Notes: generated by a model not told the origin, from the sequence alone. A stretch of 64,000 nt of DNA from Rubrivirga marina (GCF_002283365.1 NZ_MQWD01000001.1:1168202-1232201); one strand, 5' to 3'. Positions 26,668-35,820 are shown, numbered from the stretch's first letter. A program made the numbers and translations.

Positions 26668-27387
26668 GTGCCGACCGTTCACGACCTCGCCGACCACCTC
26701 GCCGGGCCGCTCGACCGCGCCCGCTACCACGCCGAGGGCGACCCGGCCGGCGTCTGGCTCGCCTCCGACCGCGAGGTCCGCCGCCTCGGCCTCCGCCTCG
26801 AGCCGGGCCGCCCGCCGTACGACTGGGCCGCGGCCTTCGACGCCGTCCTGCTCCACCGGCCGTTCGGGCTCTGGCCGGCGCGCTGGCCCGACGGCGTCGG
26901 CGTGCTCGCCGCCCACCGCGCGCTCGACGACCGGTTCTCGACCGGCCTCAACCCCGACCTGGCGACGGCCCTCGGTCTCGTTGCGGATGACGAGCCGCTC
27001 CGCCGCGACGGCAACGCCATCGGGTTCGTCGGGAGGCTCACCGAGGCGGGCCGCCTCGACCCTCTCGTGGACCGCGTCGCGGCCGAGTTTGGCGGGACCG
27101 ACGAGGCTCTGGGCGATGGGCCGGGGTCCACCGATGCCATCGCGCTGGTCGGCGCGATGACGGCGGAGTTGGTGGAGGCGGCGGCCGAGCGTGGCGCCGG
27201 GCTGTACGTGACGGGCCAGATCCGCGGACCGGCGCGCGAGGCCGTCCACCGGTGTGGGGTCCGCGCGCTCGCCGTCGGCCAAGAACGGGCCGAGGCGTGG
27301 GGGCTCCGCCACCTCGGCCGGCTGATCGAGGCGCGCTGGCCGGACGTCGAGGTCGTTGAGGCCGGGTCGTCGGGGCGCGTGGCTTAG
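26668..27387 (+). CDS. NIF3-like (GTP cyclohydrolase 1 type 2-like) protein with altered metal site
   Basis: 239 residues from a GTG start. The layout follows NIF3: PTVHDLADHLAGPLD at the start, then a strand-loop DAVLLHRPFGLW where family members have HHP. A C-terminal half reads GLYVTGQIRGPAREAVHRCGVRALAVGQERAEAWGLRHLG, where the family has TGD-H and GH-SE. Most of the usual dinuclear-metal ligands are therefore replaced (HHP to HRP, GH to GQ, D to Q). Either a diverged subfamily or a protein that lost the metal site. Its 3' end overlaps the convergent next gene by 4 bp. Confidence 0.7.
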   Translation: MPTVHDLADHLAGPLDRARYHAEGDPAGVWLASDREVRRLGLRLEPGRPPYDWAAAFDAVLLHRPFGLWPARWPDGVGVLAAHRALDDRFSTGLNPDLATALGLVADDEPLRRDGNAIGFVGRLTEAGRLDPLVDRVAAEFGGTDEALGDGPGSTDAIALVGAMTAELVEAAAERGAGLYVTGQIRGPAREAVHRCGVRALAVGQERAEAWGLRHLGRLIEARWPDVEVVEAGSSGRVA

Positions 27388-28142
27388 CTCGCGATCGCAG
27401 GGCGGGCCCTCGGCGCTTTCTCCCGGTCGAGCGCGCCCCCCTCGGGGGCGACGGCGTCGGCCACGAGGCCACCCGCGTCTGAGACCGCATTCGCCAGTTC
27501 GTCGGTCGTCGCGTCCGTCGCGAGGCCGCCGACCCAGGCGTAGGCCCGGGCCGTGACGGCGGCCAGCGCGTCCTCGGCCGGCACATCGGTGCCGACGACG
27601 CACAGCGCCCTGGACTCCGCCGCCGGCCGGTCGCGGATGGCGTCGGCGCCCCCCTCGGCCGCGGCCAGCACCCGGGCGAGGGCGTCGGGCGCGGGCCGCG
27701 CGTCGAGGTCGAGCGGGACCACGAGCCCGTCCGGGTCGCCAGCGGCGAGGAGCCGCGTGCACGCCGCGTCCGCTGCGATCTGGCGGGCCCGCCCGGGCCG
27801 GCCCGCGGCGTCGTCGAGGCGGACGGGGACGATCCGGAGCCACGGGTGGACGGTCGCCAGCGTCGCCAACTCGGCGGCCGACACGTCGAGGTCTGCGTCG
27901 AGGGCGATCAGGACCTCCGCCACGTTCTCGGCAAACGGCGACGCCCCGTCCACGCGTTGCGCGGCGAGCGCGGCGGCGAACGGACGGAGCCGCCCGGGGC
28001 GCTCGGTGAGCGCTACGGCGACCGAGACCCGGAGATCGCGCGGGACGGGTCCGAAGTCGTCGGTCCGCGCCCGGCGCCGGACGTCGGCCTCGCAGGAGCG
28101 GCCCCGAAGCGGGGTCCGGGGACGAACGGGATAGGGGATCAT
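27384..28142 (-). CDS. Truncated, probably inactive glycosyltransferase-like paralogue
   Basis: 252 residues. It aligns with the 404-residue glycosyltransferase encoded at 35980-37194. [24 protein letters not shown] matches [77 protein letters not shown] matches WLRVTSVVLGPGEAHVGRARQIAMDAACARLLAAGRPDGLVLSTDADSEPAPD, and AYAWVGGL is in both. The copy here lacks the NNCSDGS nucleotide-binding loop, has DLDAR for the DADSE metal motif, and lacks about 60 internal and 110 C-terminal residues. It is an ATGA-overlap partner of the alcohol dehydrogenase upstream. Function is unlikely to be catalytic. Confidence 0.7.
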   Translation of the reverse strand: MIPYPVRPRTPLRGRSCEADVRRRARTDDFGPVPRDLRVSVAVALTERPGRLRPFAAALAAQRVDGASPFAENVAEVLIALDADLDVSAAELATLATVHPWLRIVPVRLDDAAGRPGRARQIAADAACTRLLAAGDPDGLVVPLDLDARPAPDALARVLAAAEGGADAIRDRPAAESRALCVVGTDVPAEDALAAVTARAYAWVGGLATDATTDELANAVSDAGGLVADAVAPEGGALDREKAPRARPAIAS

Positions 28143-29362
28143 GCCTCGGCGTCGACCTTCTGCGTGCGCACCTCGACCTCGTGGTCGTCATTCCACGACG
28201 GGTCGAGCACGACCTTGACGCAGTCGTCCTTCTTATCGCGGAACGTCTCGTAGAGCTCCGGGGCCTTGGCCAGCGGGGCCTTGTGCGTGATGATGTAGCT
28301 CGGGTCGAGGTCGCCCGCCTCGATGTGCTTGAGGAGGTCCTTGATGTACTTGTGGACGTGCGTCTGGCCCATCTTGAACGTCAGCCCCTTCCCGAAGGCG
28401 GCCCCGATGTTGAAGTGGTTGATGACGCCACCGTAGACGCCGGGGATCGAGACCGTCCCGCCCTTGCCGCAGCTCTGGATGGCTTCGATGAGCGCCGTCC
28501 CGCGGTCGGTCTGGAGCTTGAGCGTCTGCTCGACCTTCTGGGCCGCGCCCGTCAGCCCGAGCCCGTGGGCCTCGAGCCCGACGGCGTCGATGCAGGCGTC
28601 GGGCCCGCGGCCGTCGTTGAGGCCCTTGAGCTTCTCGAACACGTCCTCGTCCTCGAAGTTGATCGTCGCGGAACCGGCGAACTGCTCGGCCATCCGGAGC
28701 CGCTCCGGCTCGCGGTCGATCCCGATCACGTTGGCGCCGAGCATCTTGGCGCTGATCTGGGCGAACAGCCCGACCGGCCCGGACCCCCACACCACGACCG
28801 TGTCACCCTCCTCGATGTCGCAGTTGACGGCGGCCTGGTACCCCGTCGGGTAGATGTCGGTCAGGAACAGGACCTGCTCGTCGGTCAGCGAGTCCGGCAC
28901 CTTCATCGGGCCGACGTCGGCGTAGGGCACGCGGACGTACTCGGCCTGGCCGCCGTCGAACCCGCCGAGCATGTGGCTGTAGCCGAAGATGCCGGCCGCG
29001 GCGTAGCCGTAGGCCTCGGCTTGCATCTCGCCGTTGCGGTTCGAGTTGTCGCAGAGCGAGTACTGGTCCGTGTTGCAGTAGTGACAGTGCCCGCATGCGA
29101 TGGGGAACGGGACCACGACCCGGTCGCCCTTCTTCAGGTTCTGGACCTCGGACCCGACCTCGACGACGCGGCCCATGAACTCGTGGCCGAGGATGTCGCC
29201 GTCCTCCATCGTCGGGATGTAGCCGTCGTAGAGGTGGAGGTCGCTGCCGCAGATGGCGGTCAGCGTGGTCTCGATGATGCAGTCGGTCGGCTCGAGGATC
29301 TGGGGGTCGTCGACGGTGTCGACGGACACGTCACCGGTGCCGTGCCAGCGGAGGGCTTTCAT
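28139..29362 (-). CDS. Zinc-dependent alcohol dehydrogenase (formaldehyde dehydrogenase-like MDR)
   Basis: 407 residues. Catalytic Zn site in [14 protein letters not shown] and [12 protein letters not shown]; structural Zn Cys cluster [15 protein letters not shown] (4 Cys); NAD Rossmann motif [27 protein letters not shown]. It resembles glutathione-independent formaldehyde dehydrogenase/threonine-dehydrogenase-like MDR proteins, common in stress-exposed bacteria; the substrate is not fixed by sequence. Its stop overlaps the start of the truncated glycosyltransferase-like gene by 4 bp. Confidence 0.9.
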   Translation of the reverse strand: MKALRWHGTGDVSVDTVDDPQILEPTDCIIETTLTAICGSDLHLYDGYIPTMEDGDILGHEFMGRVVEVGSEVQNLKKGDRVVVPFPIACGHCHYCNTDQYSLCDNSNRNGEMQAEAYGYAAAGIFGYSHMLGGFDGGQAEYVRVPYADVGPMKVPDSLTDEQVLFLTDIYPTGYQAAVNCDIEEGDTVVVWGSGPVGLFAQISAKMLGANVIGIDREPERLRMAEQFAGSATINFEDEDVFEKLKGLNDGRGPDACIDAVGLEAHGLGLTGAAQKVEQTLKLQTDRGTALIEAIQSCGKGGTVSIPGVYGGVINHFNIGAAFGKGLTFKMGQTHVHKYIKDLLKHIEAGDLDPSYIITHKAPLAKAPELYETFRDKKDDCVKVVLDPSWNDDHEVEVRTQKVDAEA

Positions 29363-29509
29363 GACGGGAGGGGAGAGGGAGGGGCGTCGGGAAACGAACC
29401 GTGCGGAGCGCCGATCCGTCGGTGCGCGGCGTCCCGTCGCTTCCCCAGGGGCGCTTCAGGGATTCCCCACGGCCGCCTCAAGGACCCGTTGGCGCTCGGG
29501 GTCAACCCC

Positions 29510-29533
29510 GCCCGCCTCGACGCCGAGGCAGGC
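29510..29533. repeat. Intergenic CCCGCCTCGG-type palindrome
   Basis: Arms GCCCGCCTCG and CGAGGCAGGC (one mismatch) in the 226-bp gap before the phosphorothioation operon. Confidence 0.75.
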
Positions 29534-29571
29534 GGAGTCGGGTCGCGTGGAGGGCCCGGAGCGGGGCCGGC

Positions 29572-29589
29572 TGCCGGTACCTTCCGGCA
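29572..29589. promoter_or_regulatory. Inverted repeat with TACCTT at the start of sspB
   Basis: TGCCGG TACCTT CCGGCA: perfect 6-bp arms around TACCTT, with the last base being the A of the sspB ATG. TACCTT may be a -10 element of a leaderless transcript and the arms an operator. Weak evidence. Confidence 0.3.
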
Positions 29590-30515
29590 TGCGATACAGC
29601 GGTCACGAGTGGTTCCCCTGCCGGTACGCCTGGCTGCCCAAGGCCGTCCGCGCCCTCGGCGACGATCCGGGCGCGCTGCGCGACGAGGAGGGCGCCGTCG
29701 AGCGGCTCGGGATCGGCAAGAACATGGTCCGCGCGCTCGTCTTCTGGGCGACGGCGATGGGCGTCATCGAGTCGACCGACGAGGGGCACGCCGTGACGCC
29801 GTTCGGCGAGGCCGTCTTCGGGTCTGGGGGCCTCGACCCCTACCTCGAAGACGTCCGCACGCTGTGGCTCTTGCACTGGCGCGTCGCGACCGCCGAGGAC
29901 CCGCTCTTCGCGTGGGACTTCCTCCTCAACCGCTGGCACCGGCCCGAGATCGTCCGCAGCGTCGTCTTGCCGGAGTTCATCCGCGAGGCCAACAGCGGCG
30001 CGCGGACCTACTCCGAGACGACGCTGAAGCAGCACTTCGACGTGTTCATGCAGGTCTACACGCCGGTCTCCCGGACGCGGGCGGGCGCCGGGGAGGACCA
30101 CCTCGACAGCCCGCTCGTGGGGCTCGGCCTCATCGAGACGGTCGGCGAGCGGACGGTCGGGGCGAAGCGCGAGCCGGTCTACGCCTTCCGCCGTGAGGCG
30201 CGCCCCGAGATCCCGCCGGCGTTGTTCGCGTTCTGCCTGACCGACTTCTGGCGCGCCCATCGCGCCGCCGAACGGACGCTCACGTTCCGCGACGTGGCGA
30301 CGGCACCGGGCAGCCCGGGTCAGGTCCTCAAGCTCCCCGAGGCCGACGTCCGCGACCGCCTCGAGGCCATCGCCGACGACACCGACGGGCGGTTCGGCTA
30401 CCAGGAGTCGGCCGCGCTCGCGCAGGTGACGCGGCCCGCCTCGACGGACGTCTCGGACCCCGCCCTCGCCCTCGATCTCCTGCACCGGGCCTACGAGCCC
30501 GCCCTCGTCGCGTGA
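29589..30515 (+). CDS. sspB: DUF4007 protein, SspB-like DNA phosphorothioation component
   Basis: 308 residues. The protein starts MRYSGHEWFPCRYAWLPKAVRALGDDPGAL and contains LGIGKNMVRALVFWATAMGVIE, the DUF4007 (PF13182) pattern. DUF4007 proteins are the SspB component of Ssp systems, reported as a DNA nickase that prepares the strand for single-stranded phosphorothioation. The stop overlaps the sspC-like GTG by 4 bp (GTGA), and an sspD-like gene follows. That this is an Ssp operon rests on the three-gene set. Confidence 0.82.
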   Translation: MRYSGHEWFPCRYAWLPKAVRALGDDPGALRDEEGAVERLGIGKNMVRALVFWATAMGVIESTDEGHAVTPFGEAVFGSGGLDPYLEDVRTLWLLHWRVATAEDPLFAWDFLLNRWHRPEIVRSVVLPEFIREANSGARTYSETTLKQHFDVFMQVYTPVSRTRAGAGEDHLDSPLVGLGLIETVGERTVGAKREPVYAFRREARPEIPPALFAFCLTDFWRAHRAAERTLTFRDVATAPGSPGQVLKLPEADVRDRLEAIADDTDGRFGYQESAALAQVTRPASTDVSDPALALDLLHRAYEPALVA

Positions 30516-33500
30516 GCGCCGCCGACCTCCTCGCCCCGCCCGCCCGTTTCCTGCGGACCGCCCACCTCGAACGCGACGTCGGGCGGCCGGGCGCGCTCGA
30601 CGGGTACGTCGCCACGCCGCACGTCCGCGACGTGGCCGGCCGGATCGCCGCGGGGCTGCGGCCGGACGGGTCGGGCCGCGCGTGGCGGATCACGGGCGAC
30701 TACGGGACCGGCAAGTCGTCGTTCGCCCTCGCCCTCGCGCACGTCCTTTCGAATGGAGGGGGCGATCTCGCGGATCTCCGTGCCGCCGTCTCGGATGGAC
30801 TCGGAGGCGCTGAGCAACCGCGCCTGCTTCCCGTCCTCCTGACCGGCTCGCGTGAGGGCATGGCGCCGGCCCTCGCCGACGCGCTGACGGCTGCCCGTGC
30901 CCGCCTCGGCGAGGCGCCGGGCACGCTCGACCTGTTCGAGGGGACCGACGCCGACGTGCTCGGCCTGCTGGCCGGGACCGTCGAGGCCGCCGCGGCGCAC
31001 GACGCGTGGGACGGCGTGCTCCTCGTGATCGACGAGCTCGGCAAGTTCCTGGAGCACGCCGCGCTCCACCCCGACCGCGTCGACGTCCACCTCCTCCAGC
31101 AGCTCGCCGAGGCGGCCGACCGGAGCGGCGCCGCGCCGCTCGTGGTCGTCGGGATGCTCCACCAGGGGTTCGGGGCCTACGCCGAGGCGCTCACGCGGAG
31201 CGCCCAGCAGGAGTGGGAGAAGGTCGCTGGCCGGTTCGCGGAAGTCCTGTTCGACCAGCCGCTGGAGCAGGTCGCCGACCTCGCCGCGCGGGCGCTCGGG
31301 ACGGACGCGGAGGCCCTCCCCGAAGACACCGCCGACGCCGCGCGCGAGGCGATGCGCGAGGCCGTCGAGGTCGGCTGGTACGGTCCCGGCGCCTCCGCCG
31401 ACGCGCTCCGGAAAACGGCGCCTGCGCTGTACCCGCTCCACCCGACAGCGCTGCCGGTGCTCGCCCGCGCGACGCGGCTCTACGGGCAGAACGAGCGGTC
31501 CCTGTTCAGCTTCCTTCTCTCGGCCGAGCCCGCCGGTCTCCGCGAGGCCGCCGAGGCGGCCGACCTCGGCGCGTTCGTCGGCCTGCCCGCGCTCTACGAC
31601 TACGTGGCGACGGCCTATGGGCACCGAATCGCCGCGCGGAGCGCCGGGAGCCACTGGTCGGCGATCTCGTCGCTGGTGGACTCGTTCCCCGGCAGCGCCG
31701 ACGAACTGGCGGTGCTGAAGGCCGTCGGGCTCCTCAACCTGCTCAATACGGACCGGCTGCTCGCGACGCCCGAGACGTTGGAGGCCGCCTTCGTCGGCTC
31801 GAACGTTGACGTGCCGACGGTGCTCGCGTCGCTCCACGAGCAGGGCGTGCTGTTCGACCGCGGGGCCCGCGGGGGCGTCTGCCTCTGGCCGCACTCCAGC
31901 GTGGATCTGGAGGCCGCGTTCCGGTCGGCGCGGGAGGCGCTCGGTCCGGTCCGGTCGGTCGCCGCTCACCTCGCCGGGACGCTCGATCTCCCGCCCATCG
32001 TGGCCAGGCGGCACTACATCCAAACCGGGACGCTCCGCCACGTCGAGGTCCGCCCGACGACCGTCGCGGCCCTGGCCGCCGCTGCCGGTCGGCCGAGCGA
32101 GTCGGACGCCGTGCTGCTCGTCGCCCTCTGCGACACCGCCCACGAGCGTGCCGAGGCGCTGGAGGCCGCGCGTGGGATCGACGACCCGGCCGTCGTGGTC
32201 CTCGTGCCGCGCCCGCTCGCGGGCCTCCGCGACGCCATCGAGGAGGAGGCCGCGTGGCGCCACGTCCTCCAGCACACGCCCGGCCTCGGGACCGACGCGT
32301 ATGCCGCCGAGGAGGCGTCCCGGCAGGTCGAGGCCGCCGCGACCGCGCTCGCCCGCCGGCTCGACGATGGGCTCGGCGTGACGACCGGCCGCGGCGCCGT
32401 CGGGGCCGAGTGGGTCCGCCTCGGGGACAGGGTGGAGGTGGCCGGGAGCCGGGCCGCGCTCGCGTTCCTGTCGGAGGTCTGCGGAGAGGTGTATCCCGAG
32501 GCGCCGCGTGTGGCGAACGAGCTGATCAACCGGGCGTCGCCCAGCTCGGCGGCGATCTCGGCGCGGCTGCGTCTGGTGGATGCCGTCCTGACGCAGGCGC
32601 ACGAGCCTCGCCTCGGGATGCCTGACAAGGCGTTCCCGCCGGAAAAGGCGATGTACCTGTCGATCCTCCGCGCGGGCCGCCTCCACCGGGAGGTCGACGG
32701 TGCCTGGGGCCTCCACCTGCCGACCGAGGCGGACGACCCCGCGAACCTCCGCCCGGCGCTCCTCCACCTCCACGACACGCTCCGCGCGGCCGACCTCGCG
32801 ACGGTCCCCGTACCGGATCTGTTCGCGGAACTGGCCGCCCCGCCGTTCGGCGTCCGCGAGGGGCTGCTGCAGCTGCTGCTGGCCGTGTTCGTCGCGGTCC
32901 ACGAGCACGACGTGGCGCTCTACGAGGACGGCGTGTTCGTGCGACGCGCGACGCCGGAGCACTTCCAGCGCCTCTACAAGGCGCCCGAGCGGTTCGCGCT
33001 CCAGCACTGCGCCGTCGAGGGCGTCCGCGCCGACGTGTACGGGTCGCTGCTCGACGTGGTCGGGGCGGAGGGGCCGACGGGCGGCGACCTGGACGTGCTC
33101 GGCGTGGTCACGCCGCTGTGCGTGTTCGCGGCCGAGCTGCCCGAGTACGCGCTCCAGACGCAGACCGTCCCGCCCATCGCCCGGGCCGTCCGCGAGACGC
33201 TGTTGGATGCGCGCGAGCCGGCGACGCTCCTCTTTTCCGATCTCCCCGCCGCGTGCGAGGTCGACCCCGACGATTCGGACGCGTTCGTCGGCGCGCTCCG
33301 GGAGGCCCTCGACAGCCTTCGCGCCGCGACCCCCGAACTCCGCGCCCGCGTCGGTGCCCGGATCGCCGAGGCGTTCGACCTCGGGAGCGCGATGGACGAG
33401 GCCGCCCGGTCCGCCGTCGGTGCCCGCGCCGCGGCCGTGCTCGGCGCCGTGACCGACCGCGACCTCAAGGCGTTCGCCGGCCGCCTCGCCGACGACGCGC

Positions 33501-33916
33501 TGCCGCTCGACCGCTGGATCGACTCCGTCGCCGCGCTCGTCGCCGCCAAGCCGCTCGCGCGGTGGACCGACGACGACGAGGCCGGCTTCGGCGCCGAGCT
33601 CTCGCGCCGCGCCGCGCGCTTCCTCCGGACCGAGGCCGCGGTCTTCGCCACGCGCGACTCGTCGGGTGATGGCGCCCCGTCGGGCGTGGCCGCCGTCCGC
33701 TTCGGCGTGACGGAGGCCGACGGGTCCGAGACGATGCGTGTGCTCGTCGTCCGCGAGGGCGAGACGGCCCGCCTCGGCGACCTGGAGGCTGAGGCCGAGG
33801 CCCGCTTCCGCGACCTCGACCGGCTGGAGCTGCTGGCCGCCGTCCGTGCCCTCGGCCGCGTGCTGTCGGAGGACGCCCCCCACGACGCCCCCGAGGCGGA
33901 CCGACCCGATGCCTGA
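30512..33916 (+). CDS. sspC: Large P-loop ATPase, SspC-like
   Basis: 1134 residues. Walker A GDYGTGKSS at 62-70; Walker B VLLVIDELGKFLEHA from residue 169. The rest is long, helix-rich and without other recognised domains, as in the ATPase of the DUF4007-linked phosphorothioation operons. It starts with GTG inside the sspB stop and its stop overlaps the sspD ATG by 8 bp, so the three genes are translationally coupled. Expected role: ATP-driven coupling of nicking and sulfur insertion (by analogy with SspC). Confidence 0.82.
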   Translation: MSAADLLAPPARFLRTAHLERDVGRPGALDGYVATPHVRDVAGRIAAGLRPDGSGRAWRITGDYGTGKSSFALALAHVLSNGGGDLADLRAAVSDGLGGAEQPRLLPVLLTGSREGMAPALADALTAARARLGEAPGTLDLFEGTDADVLGLLAGTVEAAAAHDAWDGVLLVIDELGKFLEHAALHPDRVDVHLLQQLAEAADRSGAAPLVVVGMLHQGFGAYAEALTRSAQQEWEKVAGRFAEVLFDQPLEQVADLAARALGTDAEALPEDTADAAREAMREAVEVGWYGPGASADALRKTAPALYPLHPTALPVLARATRLYGQNERSLFSFLLSAEPAGLREAAEAADLGAFVGLPALYDYVATAYGHRIAARSAGSHWSAISSLVDSFPGSADELAVLKAVGLLNLLNTDRLLATPETLEAAFVGSNVDVPTVLASLHEQGVLFDRGARGGVCLWPHSSVDLEAAFRSAREALGPVRSVAAHLAGTLDLPPIVARRHYIQTGTLRHVEVRPTTVAALAAAAGRPSESDAVLLVALCDTAHERAEALEAARGIDDPAVVVLVPRPLAGLRDAIEEEAAWRHVLQHTPGLGTDAYAAEEASRQVEAAATALARRLDDGLGVTTGRGAVGAEWVRLGDRVEVAGSRAALAFLSEVCGEVYPEAPRVANELINRASPSSAAISARLRLVDAVLTQAHEPRLGMPDKAFPPEKAMYLSILRAGRLHREVDGAWGLHLPTEADDPANLRPALLHLHDTLRAADLATVPVPDLFAELAAPPFGVREGLLQLLLAVFVAVHEHDVALYEDGVFVRRATPEHFQRLYKAPERFALQHCAVEGVRADVYGSLLDVVGAEGPTGGDLDVLGVVTPLCVFAAELPEYALQTQTVPPIARAVRETLLDAREPATLLFSDLPAACEVDPDDSDAFVGALREALDSLRAATPELRARVGARIAEAFDLGSAMDEAARSAVGARAAAVLGAVTDRDLKAFAGRLADDALPLDRWIDSVAALVAAKPLARWTDDDEAGFGAELSRRAARFLRTEAAVFATRDSSGDGAPSGVAAVRFGVTEADGSETMRVLVVREGETARLGDLEAEAEARFRDLDRLELLAAVRALGRVLSEDAPHDAPEADRPDA

Positions 33917-34715
33917 GCCCCGCCACATCCTCTCCCTCTCCGGCGGCAAGGACTCCGCCGCGCTCGCGGTCTACCTCCGCGACCGCGTGCCCGAGATGGA
34001 GTACGTCTTCCACGACACGGGCCACGAGCTGCCCGAGACGTACGACTACCTCGACCGCCTCCAGGCCCTCCTCGGCACGGAGATCGTCAAGACGACGGAC
34101 AACCTGGAGGACCCCTTCGAGCACTGGCTGACGATCTACGGCGGGATGCTGCCGTCGAACCACCGCCGCTGGTGCACGAAGATGATGAAGCTCCGCCCGT
34201 TCGAGGACTACGTCGGCGACGACCCCGTCGTCAACTACGTCGGCCTCCGAGCCGACGAGCGGGTCCGCGAGGGCTACATCTCGACCAAGCCCAACATCAC
34301 CGCCGTCTACCCCTTCCAGGACGACGGGCTCGTCAAGGAGGACATCGTCCAGATCCTCGAGGAGTCGGGTCTCGGGATGCCGCCGTACCTCGACTGGGGC
34401 CGCTCGCGGTCGGGCTGCTACTTCTGCTTCTATCAGCAGAAGGTGGAGTGGGTGCGGCTCAAGGAGGCCCATCCGGACCTGTTCGAGAAGGCCAAGCGCT
34501 ACGAGGAGGTCAGCGCGCGCGACGGCGAGGCGTTCTACTGGTGCCGCACGGAGCCGCTCGCCGAGCTGGAGCGGCCAGAGCGGATGGCCGAGATCAAGGC
34601 GAAGGCGGAGGCCAAGGAGAACGCGCCCCGTCGCGCGACGCGGCTCGTCGAGACGCTCGGCGGGATGGACGTGGCCGAGGAGGAGCGTGAGGGCTGCCTC
34701 ATCTGCTTCCTGTAA
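33909..34715 (+). CDS. sspD: PAPS reductase/ATP-pyrophosphatase family protein, SspD-like (DndC-like)
   Basis: 268 residues. PP-loop SGGKDS at 11-16. Cys-containing stretches WCTKMMK, SGCYFCFYQ and the final GCLICFL probably hold an Fe-S or metal site, as in DndC. It activates the DNA backbone by adenylation so that sulfur from a cysteine desulfurase can be inserted. The ATG at 33909 overlaps the sspC stop. No cysteine desulfurase (SspA/DndA) gene lies in the window; a housekeeping IscS might serve. Confidence 0.88.
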   Translation: MPEPRHILSLSGGKDSAALAVYLRDRVPEMEYVFHDTGHELPETYDYLDRLQALLGTEIVKTTDNLEDPFEHWLTIYGGMLPSNHRRWCTKMMKLRPFEDYVGDDPVVNYVGLRADERVREGYISTKPNITAVYPFQDDGLVKEDIVQILEESGLGMPPYLDWGRSRSGCYFCFYQQKVEWVRLKEAHPDLFEKAKRYEEVSARDGEAFYWCRTEPLAELERPERMAEIKAKAEAKENAPRRATRLVETLGGMDVAEEEREGCLICFL

Positions 34716-34733
34716 CGATGACGTCTCGGCCGT

Positions 34734-34861
34734 GTCATCCTGAGCGAGCGGAGCGAGTCGAAGGATCTCAGACGGGCACGGCACTCATGAGGGCGCCCGG
34801 ACGCGGTGCGCGACGGAGATCCTTCGACTCCGGTCGCTGCGCGACCTCCGCTCAAGATGAC
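34734..34861. repeat. Long hairpin element (GTCATCCTGAGCG family)
   Basis: 128 bp. Ends GTCATCCTGAGCG and CGCTCAAGATGAC (one mismatch). Inner pair GAGTCGAAGGATCTC (34755-34769) and GAGATCCTTCGACTC (34816-34830) is identical to the pair in the 16573-16715 element. It sits between the sspBCD-like operon and the HNH gene. Confidence 0.85.
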
Positions 34862-34895
34862 ACTGCGCGGGAGCAGAGCGAACTGGTTCGACTTC

Positions 34896-34919
34896 GCCCG
34901 CCTCGGCGCCGAGGTGGGC
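34896..34919. repeat. Intergenic CCCGCCTCGG-type palindrome
   Basis: GCCCGCCTCGGC/GCCGAGGTGGGC, one mismatch, ending 1 bp before the HNH gene ATG. Confidence 0.8.
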
Positions 34920-34920
34920 C

Positions 34921-35820
34921 ATGACGCGCGCGCAAGTCCTCGACCGGTTCGACGGCATCGCGCGCGGGCGGACGTCTGGCGGTCGGCGAGCACCCCACAA
35001 GCCGCTGTTGCTCCTGTACGCGCTCGCCCGGTTCGCAGACGGTGAGACGCGGTTGGGCTACCGAAAGGTCGAAGCCCGCGTCCGCGAGCTGCTGCGTGAC
35101 TTCGGGCCGGCTGGAAGCTCCACCCGGATTCACTACCCGTTCTGGAGGCTCCAGAAGGACGGCCTGTGGACCGTCGGGGGCGCCGACGCGCTCACCGAGA
35201 ACGCCTCTGGTGACGTGAGCGTCGTCGCGCTCCGAAAGCTCGACCCCGTCGGCCGGTTCACCGACGAGGTCGCCGATGCGCTCCGTTCACATCCCGGTCT
35301 GGCCGGCGAGCTGATCGACCGCCTGCTGGCCGACGAGTTCACCGAGGCCTACGACGACGAGATCCTGACGGCCATCGGGTTCGACCCCGACGCTCGGGAG
35401 ACCGCGCCGAAGCGGCGTCGGGACCCGGCCTTCCGGCGGCGCGTGCTGGCGGCCTACGAGTACCGCTGCGCCGTCTGCGGCTTCAGCGCCCACGTCGGCG
35501 ACGCCCCCGTCGGGCTCGACGCGGCGCACGTCAAGTGGCACCAGTACGGCGGGCCCGATGAGGTGAGGAACGGGCTCGCCCTCTGCGCGCTCCACCACCG
35601 GCTGCTGGACCGCGGCGCGTTCACCGTCGCCGCGTCGTCGGCGCGTGAGCGGGTCGTCGCGGTGTCTGAGGCGGCCCGCGGCAACGAGGGCTTCGAGCGG
35701 TGGATGCTCGCCTACCACGGCCGGCCCCTCGCCGCGCCCGTCCGGTCGGAGTACCGGGTCGCCGAGCCGATGACGGCGTGGCACGCCCGTGAGGTGTTCA
35801 AGGGCCGCCCGCGCTCCTGA
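34921..35820 (+). CDS. Sulfur-binding-domain HNH endonuclease (phosphorothioated-DNA-dependent type)
   Basis: 299 residues. Residues about 1-150 match the sulfur-binding domain of ScoMcrA-like enzymes: RRAPHKPLLLLYALARF (22-38) and IHYPFWRLQKDGLWTV (70-85), the block that forms the hydrophobic pocket for phosphorothioate sulfur. Residues 180-235 are an HNH nuclease: Cys183/Cys186, AAHVKWHQYGG (His203), NGLALCALHHRLLD (Asn217, Cys222, His225). Such enzymes cut DNA near phosphorothioate sites. Here the gene lies directly beside a phosphorothioation operon, separated by two repeat elements. Confidence 0.88.
   Translation: MTRAQVLDRFDGIARGRTSGGRRAPHKPLLLLYALARFADGETRLGYRKVEARVRELLRDFGPAGSSTRIHYPFWRLQKDGLWTVGGADALTENASGDVSVVALRKLDPVGRFTDEVADALRSHPGLAGELIDRLLADEFTEAYDDEILTAIGFDPDARETAPKRRRDPAFRRRVLAAYEYRCAVCGFSAHVGDAPVGLDAAHVKWHQYGGPDEVRNGLALCALHHRLLDRGAFTVAASSARERVVAVSEAARGNEGFERWMLAYHGRPLAAPVRSEYRVAEPMTAWHAREVFKGRPRS

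Noticed and set aside
29589-35820. Classical Dnd (dndABCDE) or BREX/DISARM island
   Set aside because: No DndB, DndD, DndE, methyltransferase or PglZ-type gene; DUF4007 with a large ATPase and the PAPS-reductase-like gene fits Ssp better.
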